From: Pseudonocardia sp.
GTDB lineage: Bacteria; Actinomycetota; Actinomycetes; Mycobacteriales; Pseudonocardiaceae
Length of the DNA: 19,044 nt
Direction: 5' to 3'
NCBI GenBank assembly: GCA_030147065.1
Contig: JASLAP010000266.1
Coordinates: 1-19,044, forward strand
Shown: positions 1-7,773 of the stretch, in pieces
Position numbering within the stretch: position 1 is the first letter of the stretch
Layout: each line of letters opens with the position of its first letter
The notes under the pieces: generated by a model
Seen by the model: the letters and a program-made list of their open reading frames with translations, nothing else
Database searches by the model: none
Told to the model about the DNA's origin: nothing
Program-made: the position numbers and the translations under genes

Positions 1-425
1 CCTCCCCGGGCCCGCCGTCGGCGGACGGGGAGGGTCCGGCCGGCACCGGCGCGGACGGGGCCGCGGCGGACACCGCGGCGGCGGACGGCGCCCCGGAGAA
101 GCCGCGCCGCGGCCGGCCGAAGGGCTCCACCGCCCGCACCACCCGCACCATCGAGCTGATCCTCACCGTCAGCGGCACCGTGGACGGCGACTGGCAGGCC
201 GAGCTCAAGCAGGGCAGCAGCTGGCTCACCCGCGGGCTGCCGATCAGCGCGGCCGCGGTCTCCCGGGCGGCCCGCGAGCTGCACGACGAGCTGGCCGGGC
301 CGATCGACGCGGCCATCGGCGCGGCCCGCGAGCAGCGCGCGGCCCGGGTCGCGGCGCTGGAGGCGGAGCTGGAGCAGGCCCGCAAGGCGCTGGCCGAGTT
401 CGAGGGCGGCGACCTGGACGGCTGA
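1..425 (+). CDS. DUF6319-like protein, C-terminal part (5' end outside the window)
   Basis: The frame is open from the first full codon at base 3 to the TGA at 423-425, so the start lies upstream. The visible part has three zones. First is an Ala/Gly/Pro/Asp-rich, probably disordered stretch. Next is a basic patch KPRRGRPKGS, matching the AT-hook core RGRP that binds the minor groove of AT-rich DNA. Last is a compact region beginning IELILTVSGTVDGDWQAEL and ending in a charged helix (EQRAARVAALEAELEQARK) that looks like a short coiled coil. From memory this resembles the actinobacterial DUF6319 family, whose function is unknown; I could not check this by search. DNA binding is inferred only from the AT-hook-like motif. 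The next gene starts 61 bp downstream on the same strand. Confidence 0.6.
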   Translation, partial: SPGPPSADGEGPAGTGADGAAADTAAADGAPEKPRRGRPKGSTARTTRTIELILTVSGTVDGDWQAELKQGSSWLTRGLPISAAAVSRAARELHDELAGPIDAAIGAAREQRAARVAALEAELEQARKALAEFEGGDLDG

Positions 426-486
426 GCCCAGCCGGCCGGCGGCGAATCGGGTGGAGCCCGCCGGCCGGTCCGACCACGATGGGTGG

Positions 487-1356
487 ATGGACGAGCCCAC
501 CGCCACGTTGATCCAGATCTCCGACCCGCACGTCGAGGTCGCCGGCGCCACGGCGCGGTACGGCACCGACACCGCGGTCGTGCTGGAGCGGGCGCTGCGC
601 CGGGTGGAGGACTCCGGCCTGCGCCCGGACGCGCTGGTGCTCACCGGCGACCTCACCGAGCACGGGCGGCCCGAGGAGTACCGGCGGCTGCGGGCGGCCG
701 TGGCTCCGGTGGCGGAGCGGCTCGGCGCGGCGGTGGTGTACGTCGCGGGCAACCACGACGTCCCGGCCGTCCTGCGCCGCGAGTTGCTCGACACCGACGC
801 CGACATCGACACCGACGACCCGTCCCCGCTGCACTACGCGGTGCGGCTCGGCGGGCTGCGGGTCGTGGTGCTGGACAGCTCGGTGCCCGACCGGGCCTAC
901 GGTGCGCTGTCCGACCAGCAGCTCAGCTGGCTGCGCGCGGAACTGGCCGAGCCCGCCCCGGACGGCACCGTGCTGGTCCTGCACCACCCACCGCTGCCCT
1001 CGGTGATGCCGGTGACCGCGGCCATCGAGCTGCAGCAGCCGGGCGAGTTGGTCGCCGCGATCGCCGGGCGCGACGTCCGGATCGTGCTCGCCGGGCACAC
1101 CCACGTGGTCAGCACGGGCAGCGTCGCCGGGATCCCGGTGTGGACGGGCGGGGCGCTGGCCAGCACGGCCGACGCGCTGGCCCCGCTCGGGACCTCCCGG
1201 TACCTGCGGGCGCCGGGGCTGGCCCGGATCGACCTGTTCCCGGGGGCGGTGATCGCGACCGCGGTGCCGGTGGCGGTCGACCCGGGCGCCGAGCTGGATC
1301 CGGCGGCGACCGCGGCGGTGGTCGCCGAGCTGCGGTCGGAGCTGCCGGCCGGGTGA
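487..1356 (+). CDS. Class III cyclic-nucleotide phosphodiesterase-like metallophosphoesterase (CpdA / Rv0805 type)
   Basis: A 289-aa cytoplasmic protein with the full set of binuclear-metal motifs. These are D13-x-H15 (ISDPH), G54-D55 (LTGDL), G88-N-H-D91 (GNHD), H166 (LHHPP) and G203-H-T-H206 (AGHTH). Stretches such as SGLRPDALVLTGDL and PAPDGTVLVLHHPP strongly recall Mycobacterium tuberculosis Rv0805, which hydrolyses 3',5'-cAMP, 2',3'-cyclic nucleotides and model phosphodiesters. The physiological substrate is therefore an inference. I chose the ATG at 487 because it puts the first motif at the usual distance from the N-terminus. A GTG at 451 would add 12 residues without a better ribosome site. 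A CACGAT hexamer at 475-480 lies exactly where the -10 of a leaderless transcript would be. The gene converges on the lipid operon, with 9 bp between stop codons. Confidence 0.9.
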   Translation: MDEPTATLIQISDPHVEVAGATARYGTDTAVVLERALRRVEDSGLRPDALVLTGDLTEHGRPEEYRRLRAAVAPVAERLGAAVVYVAGNHDVPAVLRRELLDTDADIDTDDPSPLHYAVRLGGLRVVVLDSSVPDRAYGALSDQQLSWLRAELAEPAPDGTVLVLHHPPLPSVMPVTAAIELQQPGELVAAIAGRDVRIVLAGHTHVVSTGSVAGIPVWTGGALASTADALAPLGTSRYLRAPGLARIDLFPGAVIATAVPVAVDPGAELDPAATAAVVAELRSELPAG

Positions 1357-1365
1357 CGCCCCGGC

Positions 1366-4248
1366 TCAGCCGCCCAGCGCGACGATCTCGGCCAGGGCCG
1401 CCTCCAGGGCGGCCACCAGCACCGCGGGCGCGGTGACCGCCGCCGGGTCGAGGGTGATCCCGATGCAGACGGTGTCCTCGTGGGTCAGCGCGGTCAGGGT
1501 CGCGGCGGACCCGCCGAGCGGCCCGAACGGCACCATCCGGGTGATCCGCGAGCCGGCCAGGAACACCGGGTGCCCGACCCCCGGCAGCGACCCCACCTGG
1601 ACGTCGGGCGCCGGTCCGGACGGTCCCGGCAGGCGCAGGGCGGTGCGCAGCGGGTCCAGCGCGCCGGCCGGGTCGACCCGGGCGCGGCCCTGCGCGTCGA
1701 GCACGAACTCGCGCACCTCCCGGACCCGGGCGGCCGGGTCGGCCACGGCCAGCGACGCGCTCATGGTGGCCGCGGCCGGGCGGGCCCCGTCGGGGGTGCG
1801 CAGGCTGGTCGGCACGCCGACGGTCAGCGTCCCCGGCTCGGCCCCGAGCCGCTCGTGGTAGCGGCGGAACCCGCCGAGCACCGCGGCGAGCAGGGCGTCG
1901 TTGACCGATCCCCCGGCCGCGTCCGCCCCGGCCCGCAACCCGGCCAGCGGCACCTCCAGCAGCTCGACGTGCCAGTCCCCGCTGCGCGCGGCGAGCAGCG
2001 CCGACCCACCGGCCGGCCGGTCGGCCGCGCTCGACCAGGACCGGACGGCGTCCACCGCGTCGGCCGCCGCGGCCCACGGCCGGGTCAGCGCACCGGCCAG
2101 CCGGGTGCCGCGGTGCGCCACCTCGCCGGGCAGCGCCAGCGCCCCGCGGGCCGCCTGCTCGGCCAGCAGCTCGACCGGCGAGGGCACCCGGCCCACCGGC
2201 GGCGCGGGCGGCTCGGGGCGCCGCGGGTCGTGCTCGGCGGTGCGGCTGTGCAGCAGGCCCATCAGCTGCACCGCCCCCATCCCGTCGGTGACGCTGTGGT
2301 GGGTGACCGCGACGTAGGCCGCGGCCCCGCCGGGCAGCCCTTCGACCAGCATCGCCCGCCACAGCGGCCGGCCGCGGTCGAGCGGGGCGGCGGCGAACTC
2401 GGCGACCGCGTCGAGCAGCCGCCGGGTGGACGGGTGGGGCAGCCGCAACCGGGCCAGGTGCCGGTCCAGGTCGAAGTCCTCGACGGCCACCCAGGCCGGC
2501 GGGCCGATCCCGAGCGCGGGCTCGACCGCGTGCTGGCGCAGCCGCGGCACCATCCGCGACGCCCACTCGTGCGCGGCGATCAGCCGGTCCCAGTCCGGGG
2601 CGTGGTCGAGCACCTCCAGCACGGTCACGTTGGGCCGCCGGCGCGGGTCGGCGGCCTCGGCCCTCCAGGCCGAGGCCTCCACCGGGTTCATCTCCGCGGC
2701 CGTGCCCCATTCCAGCGGCGCGGCCACCGGACCGGCCGGGCCGGTGGTGACCCGCACCGGGCGCTCGCCGGCCGGCCCGTTCCACCGGGCCAGCGTGTCC
2801 AGGTAGCGGTTGCGGACGTCCTCGACGTGCTTGTCGATGTCCTCGACCGTCCAGCCGTCGGTGGGCACCGGAGGCAGCACGGTGACCTGCACGGTGCCCT
2901 CGCGCAGCGTCGAGGCGCCCCGCCACATCAGCTCGCCGGCGTTGCGGATGACGATCGGCACCAGCGGCACCCCGGCCTGCATGGCGACGTGGAAGGCGCC
3001 CTTCTTGAACGCCCCGAGCGCCGGCGTGGTCGACCGGGTGCCCTCCGGGGCGATCACCAGCGAGACCCCCTCGCGCAGCCGCGCCACGGCCGGCTCGAGC
3101 GCAGCCCGGGCGGCCTTCGCGTCGCCGCGGTCGATGAACGCCACGTCGGCCAGCCGGAAGGCCAGGCCGAACCCGGGCACCCGGGCGGCCTCCTTCTTGG
3201 CGACCGCGCTGAACCCGGCGCGCAGCAGCTTGGCCAGCACGAGCACGTCGAGCTGGCTCTGGTGGTTGAACAGGAACACCGCCGGGCGGGTGGCCAGGTG
3301 CTCGGCGCCGCGGACGTCCAGGGTGATCCCGCCCAGCGCGGTGCCCAGCTCGCCGCCCAGGGTCAGCCCGAGGTCGACCGCGTCGCGCCGGGTGCCGGCG
3401 CCGGTGAGCACGTTCAGCGCGCCGAGGGCCAGGCCGGCGCCGAACCCGCCGAGGGTGCCGCCGAGCGCGCCCGCGGTGCGGGCGACCTCGCGCACGCCGG
3501 CCCGACCCCGGGACCGGAACCGGGCCACCGGCCAGTCCTTGGCCGCCGCCTCGGCGGCCAGCCCGGGACCCGGGTTGAGCGCCCGGGCCCGGCCCACGGT
3601 GGCCAGGAACGGCACGTCCTCGTCGCCGTTGGAGTAGGCGTAGCTGTTGATCAGGTCGAGGTCGTGGTCGGCGGCGAAGGCCCGCACCGCGGCGGCCTTG
3701 CCCGCCCGCCACAGCGGCGGCCCGCCCGGCCGGCCGGTGCACAGCCCGTCCTCGATCTCGACCGGGGTGACCAGCACGTGCTCGACGCCCAGCGCGGCGG
3801 CCGCCGGCGCCACCTGGAACCGGGTGGCCGAGGAGGCCAGCACGACGGTGTGCCCGGCGGCGCGGTGGGCCTGCACCAGCCGCCACGCCTCCGGGTACAG
3901 CGACCCGGCGACGCCCTGGCGCCACAGCCGCTCACCCAGCTCGGTCAGCTCGTCGGCGCTGCGCCCGGCCCAGGAGCGCATGCCGAGCAGGAAGAACCGC
4001 TCGAAGTCCGCCTCGGTGGTGACCCCGCGCATGCCGAGCAGCAGCATCCGGCCGGCGTCGGCCGGGGTGACGTGCCCGGAGCGCAGGTGGTGGCGGGCGA
4101 AGGCGCCCAGCGAGTAGCCGTCGATCAGGGTGCCGTCGAAGTCGAAGAACGCCCCGATCCCCGGGCCCCGCGGTCCGGCCTCGACGTCGGCGACCAGCTC
4201 GTCCTCGGTCCACAGGGCGTCGCCCGGGCGGGTGTGCTCAGGCGCCAC
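1366..4248 (-). CDS. Trifunctional lipid enzyme: HAD-IB phosphatase / 1-acylglycerol-3-phosphate acyltransferase (PlsC) / WS-DGAT
   Basis: A 960-aa fusion of three domains. Residues 30-245 are a HAD-IB phosphatase with motif I D36-F-D38-G-T, motif II S139/S140-A-T, motif III K184 and motif IV around G208-D-E-D211. Residues about 250-305 are a glycine-rich hydrophobic linker, likely membrane-associated. Residues 310-500 are an LPLAT/PlsC domain with H329-QSQL-D334, a VAFIDR block, P401-EGTRS and VPLVPIVI. Residues 520-960 are a wax-ester synthase/DGAT domain starting MNPVEAS, with H650-H651-SVT-D655-G656 and a later SVNDALLAA block. All catalytic motifs are intact. The HAD-PlsC half matches the architecture of M. 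tuberculosis Rv2483c; the WS/DGAT is a separate gene (Rv2484c) there. The GTG start at 4248 follows a GGGAGGTGA ribosome site and overlaps the end of plsB by 11 nt. Likely role: lysophosphatidate to phosphatidate to diacylglycerol to triacylglycerol. Phosphatidate as the HAD substrate is my inference. Confidence 0.93.
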   Translation of the reverse strand: MAPEHTRPGDALWTEDELVADVEAGPRGPGIGAFFDFDGTLIDGYSLGAFARHHLRSGHVTPADAGRMLLLGMRGVTTEADFERFFLLGMRSWAGRSADELTELGERLWRQGVAGSLYPEAWRLVQAHRAAGHTVVLASSATRFQVAPAAAALGVEHVLVTPVEIEDGLCTGRPGGPPLWRAGKAAAVRAFAADHDLDLINSYAYSNGDEDVPFLATVGRARALNPGPGLAAEAAAKDWPVARFRSRGRAGVREVARTAGALGGTLGGFGAGLALGALNVLTGAGTRRDAVDLGLTLGGELGTALGGITLDVRGAEHLATRPAVFLFNHQSQLDVLVLAKLLRAGFSAVAKKEAARVPGFGLAFRLADVAFIDRGDAKAARAALEPAVARLREGVSLVIAPEGTRSTTPALGAFKKGAFHVAMQAGVPLVPIVIRNAGELMWRGASTLREGTVQVTVLPPVPTDGWTVEDIDKHVEDVRNRYLDTLARWNGPAGERPVRVTTGPAGPVAAPLEWGTAAEMNPVEASAWRAEAADPRRRPNVTVLEVLDHAPDWDRLIAAHEWASRMVPRLRQHAVEPALGIGPPAWVAVEDFDLDRHLARLRLPHPSTRRLLDAVAEFAAAPLDRGRPLWRAMLVEGLPGGAAAYVAVTHHSVTDGMGAVQLMGLLHSRTAEHDPRRPEPPAPPVGRVPSPVELLAEQAARGALALPGEVAHRGTRLAGALTRPWAAAADAVDAVRSWSSAADRPAGGSALLAARSGDWHVELLEVPLAGLRAGADAAGGSVNDALLAAVLGGFRRYHERLGAEPGTLTVGVPTSLRTPDGARPAAATMSASLAVADPAARVREVREFVLDAQGRARVDPAGALDPLRTALRLPGPSGPAPDVQVGSLPGVGHPVFLAGSRITRMVPFGPLGGSAATLTALTHEDTVCIGITLDPAAVTAPAVLVAALEAALAEIVALGG

Positions 4249-6514
4249 CGGTCACCTCCCGCCGCGCCGCGGCGTCGATGTCCTCGATCCGCACCGCCCG
4301 GTCGACCGCGGTGCGCACCCGGTCGGCGAACTCGCGGCGGCCGCGGGCCAGCTCCTCGCGGCCGGGGTCGACCAGGTCGAGGTTGGCCGCCAGCCGCAGC
4401 GCCCCGGTGAACAGCTCGCGCGACAGCGACTCCGAGCCGTGCAGCCGACCCTGCAGCAGCATCTGCTGGCCGACCCCGCCGCACTCGTCGAGGAACTCCT
4501 TCTCCACCAGCGGGGAGCGCGGGTCCCGCACGGCCAGCCGCTCGGCCACCACCAGCTGGGCGTCGAGGAACGAGCGCAGCACCCGGTGGGCGATCAGGAA
4601 GTCCGCGCCGGCCAGCACGGCCGGGCCGTCGGGGGTGTCCCAGCCGGCGCCCAGCCGGTCCAGCTCGACCCCGATCAGCGCCTCGTGGGTGGCCCGGTCG
4701 GGGAAGAAGAACTCGAACTTGAGCAGGTCGCGCAGGCCGGCAGCGACCTCCCGGCGCTCCTGCGGACCGGCCAGCAGGGACAGCTCGGCGATGGCCCGGT
4801 CGACGAAGTGGTGGATCGCGGAGTTGCGGTAGAACGCCGCGACCAGGTGCTGTCCGCGGTCGACGGCGTAGACCGGCTCCTCGCCCCCGGAGTAGATCGT
4901 CACCACCTTGGACGCGGCCAGCGCGCCGAGCACCCGGCGCAGCCCGGTGCCCGTGCGCAACTGCTCGGCCGAGGGCACCTCGGCGTCGGACGGTCCGCGG
5001 GACTCGACGTACTCCAGCACCGGGCGCAGCACCCGCTGCACCTGGCCCAGGGTCAGCGCCCGGTCGCGGACGCCGAGCAGCGCCAGCGTGACCAGCGCGG
5101 TGGCCACCACCGGGGTGACCCGGTTGATCCCCACCGCGACCTCGAAGACGGCTTTCTGCAGGGCCCGCCGCCGCCCCGCGGCGTCGGCCGGGTCGACCCC
5201 GTCCAGGGCGTGCCGCAGCGAGATCGGCTCGGCGAACCGCACGTGCGCGGTGCCGATCGGCGAGAGCTGGGCCCGGGCGTAGCGGGCCAGCCAGCCCAGC
5301 CCTTCGCCCTTCTTCGGCACCCCGATCTGCTCGGCGGCCATCGCCGAGACCTCGCGCAGCTGGTCGTAGGTGATCGACACCGGGATCAGGTGCACGTCGG
5401 AGACCCGGCCCCGCTCGACGGCCTCGGCCACCCCGGCCAGCAGCCCGTGCCGGGGGGCGCGCAGCTTGCCGGTGCGCGAGCGGCCGCCCTCCATGTACCA
5501 CTCCAGGTTGAACCGCTTGGACAGCAGGTAGCCGAAGTACTCCCGGACGGCCAGCTTGTAGACCTCGTCGTCGCCGAACGAGCGGCGGATGAACACGATC
5601 CCGGCGCGCCGGGCCAGCGGCCCGACCGGCCAGAACCGCAGGTTGTCCCCGCCGAGCACGTGGTTGCGCGGGAAGTCGTGCTCGGCGAGCACGTCGGCCA
5701 GCAGCAGCGGGTCGGCGTAGGAGCGGTGGCTGGGCAGGAACACCAGCGGGTGGTGCCGGTTGAGCTCGCGCAGCTTCTCCAGCCCGGCGCTGTCGGTCTG
5801 CACGCGCCAGGCCCGCGAGTGCAGCGGGCGCAGCACCCCGGTCAGCAGGTCCACCGCGACCGGGCTCATCGAGGCGACCAGGCTGTGCAGGTCCTCCTCG
5901 ACGCGGGCGCGCACCTCGGCCTCGGGCAGCTCCAGCCGGTGCGCCAGGTCCTCCAGGCCGGACTGGAACTCGGTGGTGGTGCCGATGGCCTCGACGATGT
6001 GGGTCGGGACCTTGTAGCGGTCGCCCACCAGCGCGCGCTCGGCCCGGTGCAGGGCGAGCTCGGCCTGCTGGGCGACGAACGCGGCCAGCTCCAGGCGCCG
6101 CCCGCCGGGGCCACTGCCCCCGGACCGGGCGGCGAAGCGGGCGCGCAGCGCGCCGAGGGTGGCTGTCTCGGCCGTCACCACCGCCGCCCGGTCCGGCTCG
6201 CGGCGGGCGATCCTGGCCTGCATCCGCGGCGCCGGGCGCCGCGGGTTGGACAGCGACGCCACGTCCGACCAGCGCACCCGGCGCCGCCCGTCGCGCTCGC
6301 GCGGGCGCCACACCACCCGCACCGGGGCCACCACGGTGTCGTCGTCGGCGTCGGCCAGCGGGCCGGCCAGCGCGGCCGGGCGCACCGGCAGCACCGCGGC
6401 CGGCTCCAGCCCGGCCGTCACCAGCCACTGCGCGATCAGCCTGCGCTCGACCGCGGTGGTCGCGTCCGCCAGCACGAGCACCGGCGCGTCCGCGCCCGAT
6501 CCGGACAGCCCCAT
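4238..6514 (-). CDS. plsB: Glycerol-3-phosphate 1-O-acyltransferase (PlsB family)
   Basis: A 758-aa protein with the four PlsB blocks in order: H263-RSYA-D268 (block I), G305-IVFIRRS (block II), Y-M-E342-GGRSRTGK (block III) and I377-PVSITYD (block IV). The size fits the family (E. coli PlsB about 807 aa, mycobacterial PlsB2 about 790). It transfers an acyl chain from acyl-ACP or acyl-CoA to position 1 of glycerol-3-phosphate at the membrane, the first step of phospholipid and triacylglycerol synthesis. The frame is open further upstream, but the ATG at 6514 has a strong GGAGGGGG site 6 nt before it and lies outside the divergent glycosyltransferase gene; an ATG at 6550 is an alternative. A tentative promoter is GTGACC, 18 nt, CAGGAT (minus strand, 6568 to 6539). 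It would overlap the palindrome at 6551-6572. The gene is first in an operon with the downstream fusion enzyme. Confidence 0.93.
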   Translation of the reverse strand: MGLSGSGADAPVLVLADATTAVERRLIAQWLVTAGLEPAAVLPVRPAALAGPLADADDDTVVAPVRVVWRPRERDGRRRVRWSDVASLSNPRRPAPRMQARIARREPDRAAVVTAETATLGALRARFAARSGGSGPGGRRLELAAFVAQQAELALHRAERALVGDRYKVPTHIVEAIGTTTEFQSGLEDLAHRLELPEAEVRARVEEDLHSLVASMSPVAVDLLTGVLRPLHSRAWRVQTDSAGLEKLRELNRHHPLVFLPSHRSYADPLLLADVLAEHDFPRNHVLGGDNLRFWPVGPLARRAGIVFIRRSFGDDEVYKLAVREYFGYLLSKRFNLEWYMEGGRSRTGKLRAPRHGLLAGVAEAVERGRVSDVHLIPVSITYDQLREVSAMAAEQIGVPKKGEGLGWLARYARAQLSPIGTAHVRFAEPISLRHALDGVDPADAAGRRRALQKAVFEVAVGINRVTPVVATALVTLALLGVRDRALTLGQVQRVLRPVLEYVESRGPSDAEVPSAEQLRTGTGLRRVLGALAASKVVTIYSGGEEPVYAVDRGQHLVAAFYRNSAIHHFVDRAIAELSLLAGPQERREVAAGLRDLLKFEFFFPDRATHEALIGVELDRLGAGWDTPDGPAVLAGADFLIAHRVLRSFLDAQLVVAERLAVRDPRSPLVEKEFLDECGGVGQQMLLQGRLHGSESLSRELFTGALRLAANLDLVDPGREELARGRREFADRVRTAVDRAVRIEDIDAAARREVTGGA

Positions 6515-6550
6515 CGCGTCCCCCTCCGTGTCGCCCCCATCCTGTCCCAT

Positions 6551-6572
6551 CCCGGTGACCCCGGTCACCGGG
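6551..6572. promoter_or_regulatory. 10+2+10 bp perfect palindrome between plsB and the GT4 gene (candidate operator)
   Basis: The arms CCCGGTGACC and GGTCACCGGG are perfect inverse complements around a 2-bp CC centre. The element lies in the 145-bp divergent region, 37 bp upstream of the plsB ATG and 87 bp upstream of the glycosyltransferase GTG. It covers the tentative plsB -35 hexamer. The geometry suits a dimeric helix-turn-helix regulator, but no cognate regulator is identifiable here. Confidence 0.5.
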
Positions 6573-6615
6573 CGCACCGGCCCGGCGTCGGCGACCCGGT
6601 CCGCCCAATCGTGGG

Positions 6616-6621
6616 TAGGGT
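6616..6621 (+). promoter_or_regulatory. Possible -10 element of the GT4 gene
   Basis: TAGGGT fits the actinobacterial TANNNT -10 pattern and lies 38 bp before the GTG at 6660, which would give a leader of about 33 nt. No convincing -35 is seen, so this is a weak call. Confidence 0.25.
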
Positions 6622-6659
6622 CGACGGCCGTCCACCCACCGGCCGACCTCGGAGCGCCC

Positions 6660-7763
6660 GTGAAGATCACCCACCTCGTCCCGTCCCTGCACCCCGGCGG
6701 TCCGGAGATCGGCCTGGTGGACCTGGCGACCGCGGCCCCGCAGGCGGGGCTGGAGCTCGCGGTGATCGCGCTGTCGTCCACCTCGGACACCGAGCAGGTC
6801 AGCGCGTTGCGCCGGCTGGGGGTCCCGGTGACCGAGCTGGGCCTGATGCCGGTGGACCCGCGTTCGGTCCCGCGCACCGCCCGGGTGCTGCGCGAGCAGG
6901 GCGCCCAGCTGGTGCACAGCCACCTCGGCCCGGCCGACGTGGTCGCCGCGGCGGCGGCCAAGCGCAACCGGATCCCGGCGGTGTCCACCCTGCACACCGT
7001 CAAGAACGACCTGGCCGACAGCGGGGACCGGTTCCGGCGCACCGCCCGGATCATGGCCCGGGAGCGGTTCATGGCCCGGACCATCGCGATCTCGCGGGTG
7101 CAGCAGGACTGGTACCGCGGGGTGAACGCGGCGGTGTCCACCGTGCTGGTCCCGCACGGCGTGCTCGACCCCGGCGGGGTGGACCCGGCCGAGCGCGCCC
7201 GCCGGCGCGAGCGGCTCGGCGTGGGCGACGACGAGGTGCTGGCGGTGAGCATCGCGCCGATGCGCCGCGGCGAGGGCCACGGACTGCTGCTGGACGCGTG
7301 CGAGGCCCTGCCCGACGAGCTGCCGCTGGTGGTGGCGCTGGCCGGGGACGGCCCGCTGCGGCCCTACCTGGAGTCGCGGGTGGACGACACCGAGGAGCTC
7401 GACGGGCGGGTCCGGTTCGTGCACCGCCACCAGGACCCGGCCCGGCTGCTCAACGCGGCCGACGTGTTCCTCTACTCCGCCCAGCACGGCTCCGCGCCCA
7501 CGGTGCTGATGCGCGCGATGGCCTACGGGCTGCCGGTGGTGGCCACCCGGGTGGGCGGGATCCCGGAGATGATCAGCTCGAGCACCGGGGTGCTGGTGCC
7601 GCTGGACCCGAACCGCCTCGCCGACGCCCTGGTCGCGCTGACCGAGGACGCCGAGCGCCGGGCCGCGCTCGGCGCCGCGGCCCGGACCCGCTTCCTGGCC
7701 GACTTCGAGGCCGTCGGGTGGGCCCGGCGCCTCGGCGAGGTCTACGCCTCGGTCCTCCCCTGA
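6660..7763 (+). CDS. GT4-like glycosyltransferase with altered active-site motif
   Basis: A 367-aa GT-B fold protein of the family 4 type. The N-terminal half opens with ITHLVPSLHPGGPEIGLVDL, the usual glycine-rich acceptor-side loop, and has HSHLGPADVVAA. The C-terminal half carries LAGDGPLRPYLE, VRFVHRHQDPARLLNAADVFLY and RAMAYGLPVVATRVGGIPE, the typical NDP-sugar side. The GTG start at 6660 has GGAG 5 nt upstream. Oddities: the canonical E-x7-E that contacts the nucleotide sugar is absent (275-286 read QHGSAPTVLMRA). The Lys usually found in a KGH block also appears as Glu (MRRGEGH). The enzyme may therefore have an unusual mechanism or be inactive. Donor and acceptor cannot be deduced. 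It is divergent from plsB, which makes a glycolipid acceptor possible but unproven. Confidence 0.8.
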   Translation: MKITHLVPSLHPGGPEIGLVDLATAAPQAGLELAVIALSSTSDTEQVSALRRLGVPVTELGLMPVDPRSVPRTARVLREQGAQLVHSHLGPADVVAAAAAKRNRIPAVSTLHTVKNDLADSGDRFRRTARIMARERFMARTIAISRVQQDWYRGVNAAVSTVLVPHGVLDPGGVDPAERARRRERLGVGDDEVLAVSIAPMRRGEGHGLLLDACEALPDELPLVVALAGDGPLRPYLESRVDDTEELDGRVRFVHRHQDPARLLNAADVFLYSAQHGSAPTVLMRAMAYGLPVVATRVGGIPEMISSSTGVLVPLDPNRLADALVALTEDAERRAALGAAARTRFLADFEAVGWARRLGEVYASVLP

Positions 7764-7773
7764 CCCACCCGGA

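Noticed and set aside
451..486. GTG at 451 as start of the metallophosphoesterase
   Set aside because: It adds 12 residues with no family match and no better ribosome site than the ATG at 487. It cannot be fully excluded.
1480..4410. A very long open frame on the plus strand opposite the HAD-PlsC-WS/DGAT gene
   Set aside because: It is exactly antisense to a gene with complete catalytic motifs and its translation is low-complexity Gly/Arg/Pro/His sequence, as expected for the mirror of high-GC coding DNA.
6515..7252. An extended N-terminus for PlsB of 246 more residues
   Set aside because: It would overlap the divergent glycosyltransferase gene, reads as unlikely protein, and the ATG at 6514 has a strong ribosome site and gives normal family length.
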